From Sphingopyxis sp. GW247-27LB (lineage in GTDB: Bacteria; Pseudomonadota; Alphaproteobacteria; Sphingomonadales; Sphingomonadaceae), in contig NZ_NIWD01000013.1 in assembly GCF_002277025.1 (NCBI RefSeq), positions 1-64,000 of the forward strand: 64,000 nt of DNA, given 5' to 3'. Below the pieces are notes generated by a model. The model had not been told where the DNA came from, searched no databases, and saw nothing but the letters and a program-made list of their open reading frames with translations. The position numbers and the translations under genes are program-made. Positions 25,405 to 34,848 of this stretch are shown here, in pieces; the stretch's first letter is position 1; each line of letters opens with the position of its first letter.

Positions 25405-26364
25405 CTACACCGTTTCCGGGCGGTTGAGCCAAGGCGCAATCCACGCGGACAGGATCAGCTGCGCCATATGATAGACGAGGATCGGGACGAGCACCATGCC
25501 GGCGGTGGCGGGCGGGAACAGCGTTGCGGCAAGCGGGGCGCCGACCGCGATGCTCTTTTGCGCCCCGGCGAAGAGCAGGGTGACGCGGTCCGGCCTGCGC
25601 AGCCGCAGGAGGCTGCCGAGCAGCCACGCACCGGTGAAGGAAAGCGCGAGCATCGCCGCGACGGCGGCGAAGGCGATGCCGAGCTCGCGCCCGTCGAGCA
25701 GGCGCCAGATGCCGCCGACGACCGCGGCGGAGAAGGCGACATAGACCGCGATCGCGATCGAGGTGCGGTCCATGAAGGTCGCCGCGCCGCGATGCGCGAG
25801 CACCCACGGCCGCAGCCAGCGCTGCGCCACCTGGCCGGCGAGGAAGGGGAGGAGCAGGATCAGCGCGATACGCAACGCCGCCGCGCCGTGAATCTCGCCC
25901 GCGCTGCCGGCGAGCGCGGCGAACAGCAGCGGCGAGGCGATCACCCCGACGAGGTTGAGCAGCGCCGCCGCGACGACGCTCGCGGCGACGTTGCCGCCCG
26001 CCATGCTGCTCGCGGCGGTCGCCGACTGGACCGTTGAGGGCAGGACGCCGAGGAACAGGAAGCCGAGCGCGAGCGTCGCGGGCAGCAGCGGCGCGGTCGC
26101 GGCCTGCGCCGCGAGGCCGAGCAGCGGCATGAGGGTGAAGCAGAAGGCCAGATTTCCCCCCTGCAGCTTCCAGTTGCGGATGCCGTGCAGCACTTCGTCC
26201 CGCGGCAGCCGCACGCCGTTGAGGAAGAAGAGCAGCACGATCGCCGCGGTCGACACGCCCTCGGCGACGGGCACCGCGCCGCCGCGCACCGGCAGCAGGC
26301 TCGCGAGGCCAATCGTCGCCAGCAGCACGGGAACGAAGCGGTCGGGAAAGAGGCGGGATAGCAT
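25405..26364 (-). CDS. Bile acid:sodium symporter family transporter
   Basis: This 319-residue inner-membrane protein has about ten hydrophobic segments and the family pattern of the SBF-like transporters (BASS family). Diagnostic blocks are FFLNGVRLPRDEVLHGIRNW near residue 45 and LPSTVQSATAASSMAGGN in the conserved crossing region. The last cluster reads FAGAQKSIAVGAPLA. These proteins couple sodium to transport of an organic anion, but the substrate cannot be predicted. The start at 26364 (MLSRLFPDRF) is chosen from homology. It is convergent with no gene: the leftward stop is 61 bases from the telA start. Confidence 0.9.
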   Translation of the reverse strand: MLSRLFPDRFVPVLLATIGLASLLPVRGGAVPVAEGVSTAAIVLLFFLNGVRLPRDEVLHGIRNWKLQGGNLAFCFTLMPLLGLAAQAATAPLLPATLALGFLFLGVLPSTVQSATAASSMAGGNVAASVVAAALLNLVGVIASPLLFAALAGSAGEIHGAAALRIALILLLPFLAGQVAQRWLRPWVLAHRGAATFMDRTSIAIAVYVAFSAAVVGGIWRLLDGRELGIAFAAVAAMLALSFTGAWLLGSLLRLRRPDRVTLLFAGAQKSIAVGAPLAATLFPPATAGMVLVPILVYHMAQLILSAWIAPWLNRPETV

Positions 26365-26537
26365 GGGCGCCGGCGATGGCCCAGCGCGCCCGGGTTGGCA
26401 ACCGTCCAGGACGGGCCGGTGCGGCCTCCCTTGCAACGATGGTGACCGAGCCGTTGCAGAAGGAAAGCGAGGGGCAATCGATGCGGCGCATCATGAAGGG
26501 GCCATCATGGCGGCGGTTTTGGGGTGGATTTAAGCCA

Positions 26538-26653
26538 TTCCCCTCCCTTTTAGGGAGGGGTTAGGGGTGGGTGCGCGAGCGGAGCGAGCCCGCAAAAGAA
26601 CGCCGCCTTCGGCGGCTACCCACCCCCAGCCCCTCCCTAGAAGGGAGGGGGAA
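26538..26653. repeat. Imperfect palindromic repeat element
   Basis: A roughly 35-base segment (26538-26572, CCCCTCCC...GGGAGGGG and GGGGTGGGT) is inverted at 26618-26653. An inner hairpin with GCCGCCTTCGGCGGC is at 26602-26616. The repeat lies in a 370-base gap that holds nothing else I can name. Confidence 0.8.
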
Positions 26654-26732
26654 GACATGCCCGCATCCGGCCGTCCCCCGCCATCCTCGCGAATCCGTTC
26701 GCATCGGGCGCGGCTGTCGCTAAGGGGGTGTC

Positions 26733-27389
26733 ATGGCGCGCATATTGATCCTGGCGGCGCTGCCCGAAGAGGGCGAGGCGCTGTTTCCCGGCCAAGGGAC
26801 ATCCATTGGGGGACCTTTCGCCGCGCGTCGCCTGACCGTGCATGGGCATAAGCTCACTATCGCGACCTCCGGCCTGGGCAAGGTCAACGCCGCGCTCTGT
26901 GCCGGGGTTCTGGGCGCCGATGCCGAGCTGTTGCTGATGAGCGGGACGTGCGGGGCGCTGGGGGCGGTGGAGGCGCGCGCTTACTGGCTCGCCGAGGCGG
27001 TGCAGCACGATTATGGCGCCGCCCAGCCGGGCCTTTTTCGCCGCTACCGCGCCGGGGAATGGCCGATCGGGGAAGCGGGGGACGCTCATTTCGCGGCCAT
27101 GCCTGACCCCGGCCTCGGCCTTCCGCACGCGCGGATCGCGAGCGGCGACAGTTTCGTCGCCTGCCCGGACGCCGCGGCAGGTCTCGTGGCTGGCCTCGGG
27201 GCATCGCTCGTCGATATGGAGGTCGGCGCCGTCGCGCAGGTCGCGGCGCGGCTCGGGCTCCCCTGGGGCGCGGTCAAGGCGGTCACCGACGAGGCGAACG
27301 AGGGCAGCGGTACGGATTTTCACGCCAATCTGGTCCGCGCGGCGCGGCTCGCCGCGCGCGAAATCGAGCGGCTGGTGGCGATGCTGTGA
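26733..27389 (+). CDS. MTA/SAH nucleosidase family protein (PNP_UDP_1 fold)
   Basis: This 218-residue protein has the purine-nucleoside-phosphorylase fold of the 5'-methylthioadenosine/S-adenosylhomocysteine nucleosidases. Visible features are the N-terminal ILAALPEEGEALF, the Gly-rich ATSGLGKVNAALCAG, the loop SGDSFVACPD and the ribose-binding glutamate in VDMEVGAVAQVAARLG. The catalytic aspartate is in VKAVTDEANEG. These fit the role of cleaving adenine from MTA or SAH. The protein is a little short and lacks the typical FALQD-like central block, so it might act on another nucleoside or on hopanoid-linked adenosine. The stop overlaps the next gene's GTG by four bases. Confidence 0.8.
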   Translation: MARILILAALPEEGEALFPGQGTSIGGPFAARRLTVHGHKLTIATSGLGKVNAALCAGVLGADAELLLMSGTCGALGAVEARAYWLAEAVQHDYGAAQPGLFRRYRAGEWPIGEAGDAHFAAMPDPGLGLPHARIASGDSFVACPDAAAGLVAGLGASLVDMEVGAVAQVAARLGLPWGAVKAVTDEANEGSGTDFHANLVRAARLAAREIERLVAML

Positions 27390-28006
27390 GGCGGGGTGCG
27401 GCGCTCGGGCTGATCGCGCTCGCGGTGGCGATGGCGCTCGCGGTGCCCATCCGGCAGCGGTTCGAACCGAGCGATGCCGACATGTTTGCGGCGTGGCGCA
27501 ACGGGCCGGCGAAGGCCGAGGTTACGGCCATCGAAGCCTATCTCGAACGCGAGAAGGTCGGCCGGGTGCTGCCGCTTGCCGACCTGTTGCGCAGCGACGC
27601 GCGCTGGCGGAACTGCCAATCGGCCGAGCCCTTCGCCGTTCCGCCTTCGGCGCAATGGCCCGCGATGGCCGGGACGCTGCGCTATGTTCGGGAGCAGCTC
27701 GTCCCCGCGATCGGGCCGGTGCGCGTCGTTTCGGGGTATCGCGATCCTGTCGCCAACGCCTGCTTCAAGGGCGCGAAGGCGAGCCGGCACCTGCGCTTCG
27801 CCGCGCTCGACCTGGTCCCGGTGCGGCCGATCCCGCGCGCCCGACTGATCGAGGCGCTCTGCGGGCTCCATGCGCGGACGGGGCCACGGTTCGCCGTCGG
27901 GCTCGGCATCTACAACGCGACGCGTTTCCACGTCGACACCGCGGGTTATCGCCGCTGGGGCGGCGACTATCACGCCGCCTCCTCGCCGTGCGGAGGCGGC
28001 ACCTGA
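27386..28006 (+). CDS. Peptidase M15-like exported protein (D-Ala-D-Ala carboxypeptidase fold)
   Basis: This 206-residue protein starts with a hydrophobic signal anchor (residues 5-20, ALGLIALAVAMALAVP). It carries the M15A/VanY-like fold with VRVVSGYRDPVANACFKGA and the metal histidine and aspartate in SRHLRFAALDL. The last histidine is in NATRFHVDTAGYRRWG. It probably acts in the periplasm on peptidoglycan peptides. The GTG start overlaps the stop of the nucleosidase gene (GTGA), so the two are translated together. A peptidoglycan enzyme coupled to a nucleosidase is unusual. Confidence 0.82.
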   Translation: MRRGAALGLIALAVAMALAVPIRQRFEPSDADMFAAWRNGPAKAEVTAIEAYLEREKVGRVLPLADLLRSDARWRNCQSAEPFAVPPSAQWPAMAGTLRYVREQLVPAIGPVRVVSGYRDPVANACFKGAKASRHLRFAALDLVPVRPIPRARLIEALCGLHARTGPRFAVGLGIYNATRFHVDTAGYRRWGGDYHAASSPCGGGT

Positions 28007-28105
28007 TCCCCGGCAATTTTGTTGCGCCGCAGCAGCGCTTCTGTTAGGGGCGCGGCGTTTCGCGGCGCTCCGGGCGCTGCCCCTTTCCATCAAGGCTTAT
28101 CCCGC

Positions 28106-29938
28106 ATGTCTTTGCGCAATATCGCCATCATCGCGCACGTCGATCATGGCAAGACCACTCTCGTCGATCAGCTTTTCCGCCAGTCGGGGACGTTTCGCGA
28201 CAATCAGCGCGTCGAGGAACGCGCGATGGACTCGAACGACCTCGAAAAGGAACGCGGGATCACCATCCTCGCCAAATGCACCTCGGTCGAATGGGGTGCG
28301 GGCGAGAATGCGACGCGGATCAACATCGTCGACACGCCGGGCCACGCCGACTTCGGCGGCGAGGTCGAGCGCATCCTCAGCATGGTCGACGGCGTCATCC
28401 TGCTCGTCGACGCGGCCGAGGGGCCGATGCCGCAGACCAAGTTCGTGACCGGCAAGGCGCTCGCATTGGGCCTGCGCCCGATCGTCGTCGTCAACAAGAT
28501 CGACCGCAGCGACGCGCGCGCCGCCGAGGTGCTCGACGAGGTGTTCGAGCTGTTCCTGACCCTCGACGCGAGCGACGAGCAGCTCGATTTCCCGATCCTC
28601 TACGCCTCGGGCCGCGGCGGCTTCGCCTCGGACAGCCCCGACGCGCGCGAGGGCACGCTGGAGCCGCTGTTCAAGACGATCGTCTCGCACGTCCCGACCC
28701 CGGGCCTGCCCGAGGATGCGCCCTTCACCTTCCTCGCGACCTTGCTCGACCGCGACAATTTCATCGGCCGCATCCTGACCGGCCGCGTCCAGTCGGGGAC
28801 GGTCAAGGTCAACCAGCCGATCCACGCGCTCGATAGGGACGGCAAGGTGATCGAGACCGGCCGCGCGTCGAAGCTGCTGGCGTTCCGCGGGCTCGACCGG
28901 GTTCCGGTCGACGAGGCGAAAGCGGGCGACATCGTCGCGATCGCGGGCCTGACCAACGCGACCGTCGCGAACACCATCGCCGACACCAGCGTCAGCGAGC
29001 CGATCGCCGCGCAGCCGATCGACCCGCCGACGCTGTCGATGCGCTTTGCCGTGAATGATTCGCCGATGGCCGGCCGCGAGGGCAGCAAGGTGACGAGCCG
29101 CATGATCCGCGACCGCCTGACCCGCGAGGCCGAGACCAATGTCGCGATCCGCATCACCGAAAGCGCCGACAAGGACAGTTTCGAGGTCGCGGGCCGCGGC
29201 GAGCTTCAGCTCGGCGTGCTGATCGAGACGATGCGCCGCGAAGGCTTCGAGCTCGGGATCAGCCGCCCCAAGGTGCTGTATGGCGAGGATGAGGCCGGCA
29301 AGCGCACCGAACCCTATGAAACCGTCGTCATCGACGTCGACGACGAACATAGCGGCACGGTGGTCGAGAAGATGCAGATCCGCAAGGCCGAGCTCACCGA
29401 CATGCGCCCCTCGGGCGGCGGCAAGACGCGCATCACCTTCAGCGGCCCGTCGCGCGGCCTGATCGGCTATCACGGCGAATTCCTGTCCGACACCCGCGGC
29501 ACCGGAATCATGAACCGGCTGTTCGAGAAATATGGCCCCTATAGGGGCGTGATCGCGGGCCGCCAGAACGGCGTTCTGATCTCGAACGGCAATGGCGAGG
29601 CGGTCGCTTACGCGCTTGGCCCGCTCGAAGAGCGCGGCATCTTGTTCGTGTCGCCCGGCGAGGCGCTCTACGAGGGGATGATCATCGGCGAGAATGCGAA
29701 GCCCGAGGATCTCGAGGTCAACCCGATGAAGTCGAAGCAGCTCACCAACTTCCGCTCGACCGGCAAGGACGACGCGATCCGCCTGACCCCGCCCAAGCGC
29801 ATGACGCTTGAACAGGCGATCGCCTATATCGACGACGACGAGATGGTCGAGGTCACCCCGGCGAACATCCGCCTCCGCAAGGCGATCCTCGATCCGCACG
29901 AGCGCAAGAAGGCGTCGCGCAAGAAGGAAGCGGCGTAG
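28106..29938 (+). CDS. typA: Translational GTPase TypA/BipA
   Basis: This is the ribosome-binding GTPase used in stress and low-temperature growth. The 610-residue protein starts [18 protein letters not shown], with the G1 loop AHVDHGKTT, switch region [12 protein letters not shown]3 [13 protein letters not shown]4 NKIDRSDAR and G5 near YASGRGG. The later domains (II, III and V of the EF-G layout) and the BipA-specific C-terminal domain, including [20 protein letters not shown], are present. A hairpin (29945-29966) follows the stop. It is a single-gene unit. Confidence 0.98.
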   Translation: MSLRNIAIIAHVDHGKTTLVDQLFRQSGTFRDNQRVEERAMDSNDLEKERGITILAKCTSVEWGAGENATRINIVDTPGHADFGGEVERILSMVDGVILLVDAAEGPMPQTKFVTGKALALGLRPIVVVNKIDRSDARAAEVLDEVFELFLTLDASDEQLDFPILYASGRGGFASDSPDAREGTLEPLFKTIVSHVPTPGLPEDAPFTFLATLLDRDNFIGRILTGRVQSGTVKVNQPIHALDRDGKVIETGRASKLLAFRGLDRVPVDEAKAGDIVAIAGLTNATVANTIADTSVSEPIAAQPIDPPTLSMRFAVNDSPMAGREGSKVTSRMIRDRLTREAETNVAIRITESADKDSFEVAGRGELQLGVLIETMRREGFELGISRPKVLYGEDEAGKRTEPYETVVIDVDDEHSGTVVEKMQIRKAELTDMRPSGGGKTRITFSGPSRGLIGYHGEFLSDTRGTGIMNRLFEKYGPYRGVIAGRQNGVLISNGNGEAVAYALGPLEERGILFVSPGEALYEGMIIGENAKPEDLEVNPMKSKQLTNFRSTGKDDAIRLTPPKRMTLEQAIAYIDDDEMVEVTPANIRLRKAILDPHERKKASRKKEAA

Positions 29939-29944
29939 GGACCC

Positions 29945-29966
29945 GTCGGCGGGTCGCGCCGCCGAC
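29945..29966 (+). terminator. Intrinsic terminator after typA
   Basis: Perfect 8-base arms (29945-29952 and 29959-29966) with a six-base loop are followed by TTTACC, just past the typA stop codon. Confidence 0.7.
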
Positions 29967-30026
29967 TTTACCCCTTGAGTTCGGCAGATTCCCGTCGATA
30001 CTGCAGGTCTAGCGAAAGGATCGGAT

Positions 30027-30776
30027 GTGGCTGAAGTTCGTGAGAAAATGGCCTGGTCGTTGCAGGAATACCGGGACATCATATCGAAGTATAAGCCGAT
30101 CATCTGCGATTATCCGGATACCGCGGGCCGCGACAGTTTCTGCATCATCCGGCACGATGTCGAGTTCAGCGTGTCGCGTGCGTTCGACCTCATGAAGATC
30201 GATTCGGAATGCGGGATTCGCGCCAGCTTCTTCTTCCAGGTCATGAACGGCGCCTATAATCCGCTCAGCGTCGCCAATCGGGCCCTGATCCGCCAGATCG
30301 CCGAGGCCGGGCATCATGTCGGCCTGCACCTGTACGTGTCGCACATCGAGCCGGGCGACGTCGCGACGCTCCGGCGCGAACTGGCGTTCCAGCGCGACAT
30401 TCTGGCTGCGATCCTCGGCCGGGCCGTCGACCGCTTCAGCTACCATCGTCCGCCCCGCTGGGTGCTGGCGCTCGAGGAACCGGTTCTCGACGACATCATC
30501 AATGCCTATGCGCCCGAATATTTCGAGCTGACCGACGGCGCGCCGCCCGCCGAGATACTCTATATGGCCGACAGCCAGCACAATTGGAAATATGGCCACC
30601 CGCTCGACGACAGCAAATACCGGAAATTCCAGATCCTGCTGCACGCCGACGAATGGACCGGGGACGGCGCGGAGGCGCGCGACAATTTCCACGAGTTGAT
30701 CGAACGGAACCGGGCGGAATTCGTCGAGATCATTCGATCCGAATGCAATCACTATGATCGGATCATGGCAAATTGA
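30027..30776 (+). CDS. NodB-like polysaccharide deacetylase family protein
   Basis: This 249-residue protein fits the NodB/carbohydrate esterase 4 fold. The opening catalytic motif is IIRHDVEFSVSRAF, with an Asp and a Glu at the usual metal site (HDVE instead of HDVD). The second motif is HHVGLHLYVSH, with the paired histidines, and the later block is FSYHRPPRWVLALEEP. It is probably a metal-dependent deacetylase or deformylase of an N-acylated sugar, acting in the cytosol because no signal peptide is present. The start is a GTG at 30027 after AGGA. It is coupled to the formyltransferase gene by a four-base overlap. Confidence 0.8.
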   Translation: MAEVREKMAWSLQEYRDIISKYKPIICDYPDTAGRDSFCIIRHDVEFSVSRAFDLMKIDSECGIRASFFFQVMNGAYNPLSVANRALIRQIAEAGHHVGLHLYVSHIEPGDVATLRRELAFQRDILAAILGRAVDRFSYHRPPRWVLALEEPVLDDIINAYAPEYFELTDGAPPAEILYMADSQHNWKYGHPLDDSKYRKFQILLHADEWTGDGAEARDNFHELIERNRAEFVEIIRSECNHYDRIMAN

Positions 30777-31726
30777 CCGGGCGCCATTTCAGCCGCGTCG
30801 TCTTTGGCAACAAGAAGACCGCGCTGTCGCTCATCCGCCATCTCGTGCGGATCGACATGGCGCCCGATCTCGTCGTGACGCTGGGCGAGACGGCGCGCGC
30901 CGGCGTCGATATCGCCGGGGGCGCGAACGATATGGCGGGGGTGTGCCGCGATCTCGGCATCGCGGTCTATGAATGCTCGAACTACCGGCTGAGCGGCGCG
31001 GACGATCAGCGCTTCTTCACCGAAAACGGTTTCGATCTCGCGATCTGCACCGGCTGGCAGCGGTTGATTCCCCAGGAGATTCTCGACCGTTTCGCAAGCG
31101 GCGTGTTCGGCTTTCACGGCAGCGGAATGCGCTTTCCCAACGGCCGGGGGCGTTCGCCGCTGAACTGGACCCTGCGGCTCTCGGGAGACCGGGTCTTCCA
31201 CAATTGCTTTCGCTACGCGGCCGGCGCGGACGATGGCGCCCTGTTCCAGACGACCGAACTTCCGATCGCCGAGCGCGACACCATCGCGATCCTGCAGTTC
31301 AAGGCGCTGGTCGATATCAAGCTGAGCGCCGAGCGCCTGTTCGCCGCGCATGCCGCGGGGGCAATCCCCTTGATCGATCAGCCGGATGGCCCGTCGATCT
31401 GGCTGCCGAAACTCACGCCCGACGATAGCCGGCTGCAGTTCGCCTCGATGCCGCGCGACCAGCTGCTCGGCATCATTCGCGCTTCGGCCCCGCCCTTCGC
31501 GGGCGCCTTTGCGACGCTGTCGTCCGGGGACGAGCCGCGGCGCTGCGTTTTCAGGAACGCGATCGCTTATGACGGTCCGATGGGCGAGCATTGGACCTCG
31601 GCTGCGCCCGGGACCATCCTCGACGCTTCCTCCGACTTCTCGGTGATCGCTTGCCTCGGCGGGCCGCTGCTGGTGATCGATTCGGCGGACAGCCTGGAGG
31701 ACAAGGTCGGCGAACGGCTCGATTGA
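30773..31726 (+). CDS. Formyltransferase family protein
   Basis: This 317-residue protein has the N-terminal Rossmann-like formyltransferase domain (residues about 5-190). The active-site region is GVFGFHGSGMRFPNGRGRSP with the catalytic histidine, and the following acidic loop is AAGADDGALFQTT with the conserved aspartate. The asparagine normally two residues before the histidine is replaced by glycine, a departure from Fmt-like enzymes. It should use 10-formyltetrahydrofolate to formylate an amino sugar or a related amine. The start is a TTG at 30773 overlapping the deacetylase stop by four bases. It may make a formylated surface sugar. Confidence 0.8.
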   Translation: MTGRHFSRVVFGNKKTALSLIRHLVRIDMAPDLVVTLGETARAGVDIAGGANDMAGVCRDLGIAVYECSNYRLSGADDQRFFTENGFDLAICTGWQRLIPQEILDRFASGVFGFHGSGMRFPNGRGRSPLNWTLRLSGDRVFHNCFRYAAGADDGALFQTTELPIAERDTIAILQFKALVDIKLSAERLFAAHAAGAIPLIDQPDGPSIWLPKLTPDDSRLQFASMPRDQLLGIIRASAPPFAGAFATLSSGDEPRRCVFRNAIAYDGPMGEHWTSAAPGTILDASSDFSVIACLGGPLLVIDSADSLEDKVGERLD

Positions 31727-31766
31727 GCCGCCCCGGCCCCGGATTCTCCGCCGCCGCCCTGGAACC

Positions 31767-34700
31767 TCAGAACTTCACGCTCAGCCCGGCGGTGATGCGG
31801 CGGTCGGTGAGGCCCTGGAAGCACAGCAGCGCCTTGTCGTTGACGCAATATTGGTTCTGGTCGCCGCGCAGCAGGTTTATGCCCTCGACGCCGACATTGA
31901 TGTGGTCGTTGATGTCGTAGTTGATGCTGGCGTTGAGCTGGCCGCGCGCGCCGTTGATCAGCGGCAGCCCGAAGAAGAAGGGGTCGTTCGACACGTAGCT
32001 CGACCGCCACGTGTAGCGCAGCCGCGCGTTGAGCCCGTATTTGTCGTAGAACAGCGTCGTGTTGTACGAATATTTCGACAGGTTCGCGAGGGTGATCAGA
32101 TCCTGTGAGCCGGGGTGGCCGAGCTGGGTGAAGACGGTGCGCGGTCCGTCGGCGGCGCGATATTCGTGCGCCGAGCCGCCGGTCTTCTGATAGGTGAAAT
32201 TGCCGATGAAGCCGAAGCCCGAGGCGAAGCCGAGCACGTCCTCCCACGCCGACAGATCGTGCTGGAAGGCGATTTCGACGCCGGTCTGCGTCGTGGTGCC
32301 GGGGACGTTGAAGGTCGAGCTGCGCGGGACGCAGATGCCGACGCCCTGGATCGGGTTGTTGATGTTGCGGTTGGCGATCGGGTTGTAGATGCCGCCGCCG
32401 GGGCAGGCGGGGTCGATCGAGATGTGGAGATTGCCGTCGGCGTCGAGATTGGGGGCGGGATCCTCCTGCCGCTGCGCGAACAAATTGGTGCGGCTCTTGT
32501 GGAAGAAGCCGATGCTGATCAGGCTCGACGGCGCGAAATAATATTCGCCCGACAGGTCGAACGACCACACCGCCTCGGGAACGAGGTCGGGGTTGCCCAC
32601 CGCGACCGGCGTGTTGGCGCCGGTGCCGAACGAATAGGAGGTCGACAGCGTGTCGAAGTTCGGACGGCGGATGTCGCGCGAGATGCCGGCGCGGACGAGG
32701 AACTTGTCGGCGGGCTCGAGGACGAGGCTGAGGCGCGGCAGCAGGAAATTATAATTGCTCTTCGCGACGATCTGGCCCGTGACCTGCCCGTTGGCGATAT
32801 TGTTGCCGATCGAGGAGAGGTTCGTCCGGAGCCAGCGGACGCCGACGTTGCCGCGCAGCGGCATGCCGGCGATGTCGCCCTCCATATTGGCCTGGAAATA
32901 GGCCGCGTTCGTCGTTTCCTTGATGCTGAAGAAGCCGGCGAAGGATTCGGTCGGCGTGGCGAGCGAGGCGACCGGCGGGCCCTGGGTGGCGGCGGCGTTG
33001 CTCGCGGCGATCGCGGAATTGAGCGCGTCGAGCACGCTCGCCGGGTCGCGGAACGCGAGTCCGCCGTCGATCAGCAGGAAGTCGCCGAAATAGAGGTCGC
33101 GCCCGTCGGCGGCGTTGAAATTGCTCGGCCCCGGAATCAGGATATCCGAAAACAGGTCGCCCGACGGCCGGTTCCAGGCGCTCGTCGTGTTGGTCAGGCT
33201 GACGTTCCGCGAGAATTCGTTGTTTTCCGCCGAAGTCCGGTTCCAGCGATAGCCGACGTCGATCGAGGTCACGAACGGGTTGAGGTCGCTGGTGTCGTAG
33301 TGGAGGTCGAGCCGCGCGGCGCGTTCCTGATTGTCGGTGGTGTTGGCGCCCTGCGCGACCTGTTGCAGCTGGTAATTGGCGGGATCGAGCAATTGCTCGG
33401 TCGTCGGAGCGAAGGGGCTCGATTGGTCGATGCCGAATTGCAGCGTGCCGCCCGTCAGGTCGAACGCCAGCGGAACGCCATTGTCGATGCTCCGCCCGAT
33501 CGCCGGCTGCGGCCCGTTCGGATTGATGAAATCGAGCGCGGTCGAGAAGTTCGGGAATTTGGATTTTGAGGTCGACAGCGACACCTCCGCGCGCACGGTC
33601 AGCTTGTCGGTCGCATCCCATTGGGTGCCGAAATCGAACACCCGGCTCTTGGTCACGCGCGCGCCGGTGTCGCTCGACGTCCGCATATTGGGGTCGATCA
33701 CGGTGCCGGTCGAGCCGCCGATGCCGATCGTGCCCGCGACCGTCGCCTGAACCTCGCCGAGGTCGATCGGGCCGTCGGGCCCGTCGAGCGTCCCGAAATC
33801 GACCGTCTCGAAGGCGGTGTTGTCGGTGGCGTCGACGACCGACGGCGTCGCGGTGCCCGATATCTGCACCCGGTGGCTTTGCTGCCCGCGGGTCTGGTTG
33901 TTGAGCGTCGCGTCGAAATAGAGCTTCAGATTGTCGCTCGGCTTCCATTCGAGCGCGGCGGTGCCGTTGTAGGTTTCATATTCGTAATTCTCGAGCCCCT
34001 GCTGGAAGAACTGGATGCGCAGGAAGGGAAAGGCTTCGGCGCTGGGCCCCGAGCCGGGGAGGACCACGGCGTCGCGGTCGACGCGCGGCTTGAAGGCGGC
34101 GACGTCCTGCCGGGCGTAGCTGCCGCTCACCACGATGCCGATCTCGCCGATGCCGGTGTCCCAATTGTTGCCGATGGTGGCGGACAGCCGCGGCAGGGTC
34201 GATTTCGCGAGGTCGCTATTCTCCATCTGCGCCCGCGCCGCGATCAGCGGTCCCTGCAGGTCGAGCGGGCGGATCGTCCGGAGATTGATCGTGCCGCCGA
34301 CCGATCCCTCGATCGTCTGCGCGGTCGGCACCTTGATCACCTCGACCGAGGCGATCAGCGAGGCCGGCAGGTCCTCGAAGCTGATCCCCGAGCGCCCCGC
34401 GCCCGACCCCACGGTCGACACGCCGTTGATCTCGACCCGGTTGGCGTCGGTGCCGCGGATCTGCACGGCGTTGCCGACACCGGCCTGGCGGGTGATCTGG
34501 ACCCCGGTGACGTTTTCGAGGACTTCGGCCAGATTCTGGTCGGGCAGCTTGCCGATATCCTCGGCCTGAATCACCTCGACCAGATTGTTCGCGTCGCGCT
34601 TTTCGACCAGCGCATTCTGAAGCGAACTGCGGATCCCGGTGACGACGATCGCGTCGCCGTCGCCTTCGTTGGTCGGGGCCGGGGCCGGGGTTTCCTGCGC

Positions 34701-34805
34701 CTGCAGGGGCGCGGCGATCAGGACCGCGGCGGTGCTCGCGAGCAGCGTGGCGAGCGAGCGTCCGCGCGAACGCGCTCCGGTTTCGGTTGTCCCCACCCCT
34801 GTCAT
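31767..34805 (-). CDS. TonB-dependent receptor (Xanthomonas/Caulobacter type)
   Basis: This 1012-residue outer-membrane receptor has a long signal peptide (residues 1-37) and an N-terminal low-complexity part (AQETPAPAPTNEGDG). The plug domain spans about residues 50-190, with IGKLPDQNLAEVLENVTGVQ and the block LPASLIASVEVIKVPTA. A 22-stranded barrel runs to the aromatic end (RITAGLSVKF). It belongs to the receptor class that imports large or complex substrates, often oligosaccharides, in sphingomonads and Caulobacter. No carbohydrate enzymes are adjacent, so the substrate is unknown. Palindromic operators at 34849-34935 and a good -10 box precede it. Confidence 0.92.
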   Translation of the reverse strand: MTGVGTTETGARSRGRSLATLLASTAAVLIAAPLQAQETPAPAPTNEGDGDAIVVTGIRSSLQNALVEKRDANNLVEVIQAEDIGKLPDQNLAEVLENVTGVQITRQAGVGNAVQIRGTDANRVEINGVSTVGSGAGRSGISFEDLPASLIASVEVIKVPTAQTIEGSVGGTINLRTIRPLDLQGPLIAARAQMENSDLAKSTLPRLSATIGNNWDTGIGEIGIVVSGSYARQDVAAFKPRVDRDAVVLPGSGPSAEAFPFLRIQFFQQGLENYEYETYNGTAALEWKPSDNLKLYFDATLNNQTRGQQSHRVQISGTATPSVVDATDNTAFETVDFGTLDGPDGPIDLGEVQATVAGTIGIGGSTGTVIDPNMRTSSDTGARVTKSRVFDFGTQWDATDKLTVRAEVSLSTSKSKFPNFSTALDFINPNGPQPAIGRSIDNGVPLAFDLTGGTLQFGIDQSSPFAPTTEQLLDPANYQLQQVAQGANTTDNQERAARLDLHYDTSDLNPFVTSIDVGYRWNRTSAENNEFSRNVSLTNTTSAWNRPSGDLFSDILIPGPSNFNAADGRDLYFGDFLLIDGGLAFRDPASVLDALNSAIAASNAAATQGPPVASLATPTESFAGFFSIKETTNAAYFQANMEGDIAGMPLRGNVGVRWLRTNLSSIGNNIANGQVTGQIVAKSNYNFLLPRLSLVLEPADKFLVRAGISRDIRRPNFDTLSTSYSFGTGANTPVAVGNPDLVPEAVWSFDLSGEYYFAPSSLISIGFFHKSRTNLFAQRQEDPAPNLDADGNLHISIDPACPGGGIYNPIANRNINNPIQGVGICVPRSSTFNVPGTTTQTGVEIAFQHDLSAWEDVLGFASGFGFIGNFTYQKTGGSAHEYRAADGPRTVFTQLGHPGSQDLITLANLSKYSYNTTLFYDKYGLNARLRYTWRSSYVSNDPFFFGLPLINGARGQLNASINYDINDHINVGVEGINLLRGDQNQYCVNDKALLCFQGLTDRRITAGLSVKF

Positions 34806-34848
34806 CGACTCTCTCCCTGTCCATTTTGGTTATGGGACGCGACGCTGG

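Noticed and set aside
23644..26037. A 797-codon plus-strand open frame opposite telA and the XpaC-like gene
   Set aside because: It mirrors two well-supported genes and reads as Arg/Asp-rich antisense with no family.
26654..26732. A SAM or adenosylcobalamin riboswitch before the nucleosidase gene
   Set aside because: The 80-base leader shows neither the conserved core nor the helices of either class.
28097..30103. A 668-codon minus-strand frame opposite typA
   Set aside because: typA is unmistakable on the plus strand; the frame shows only the antisense pattern.
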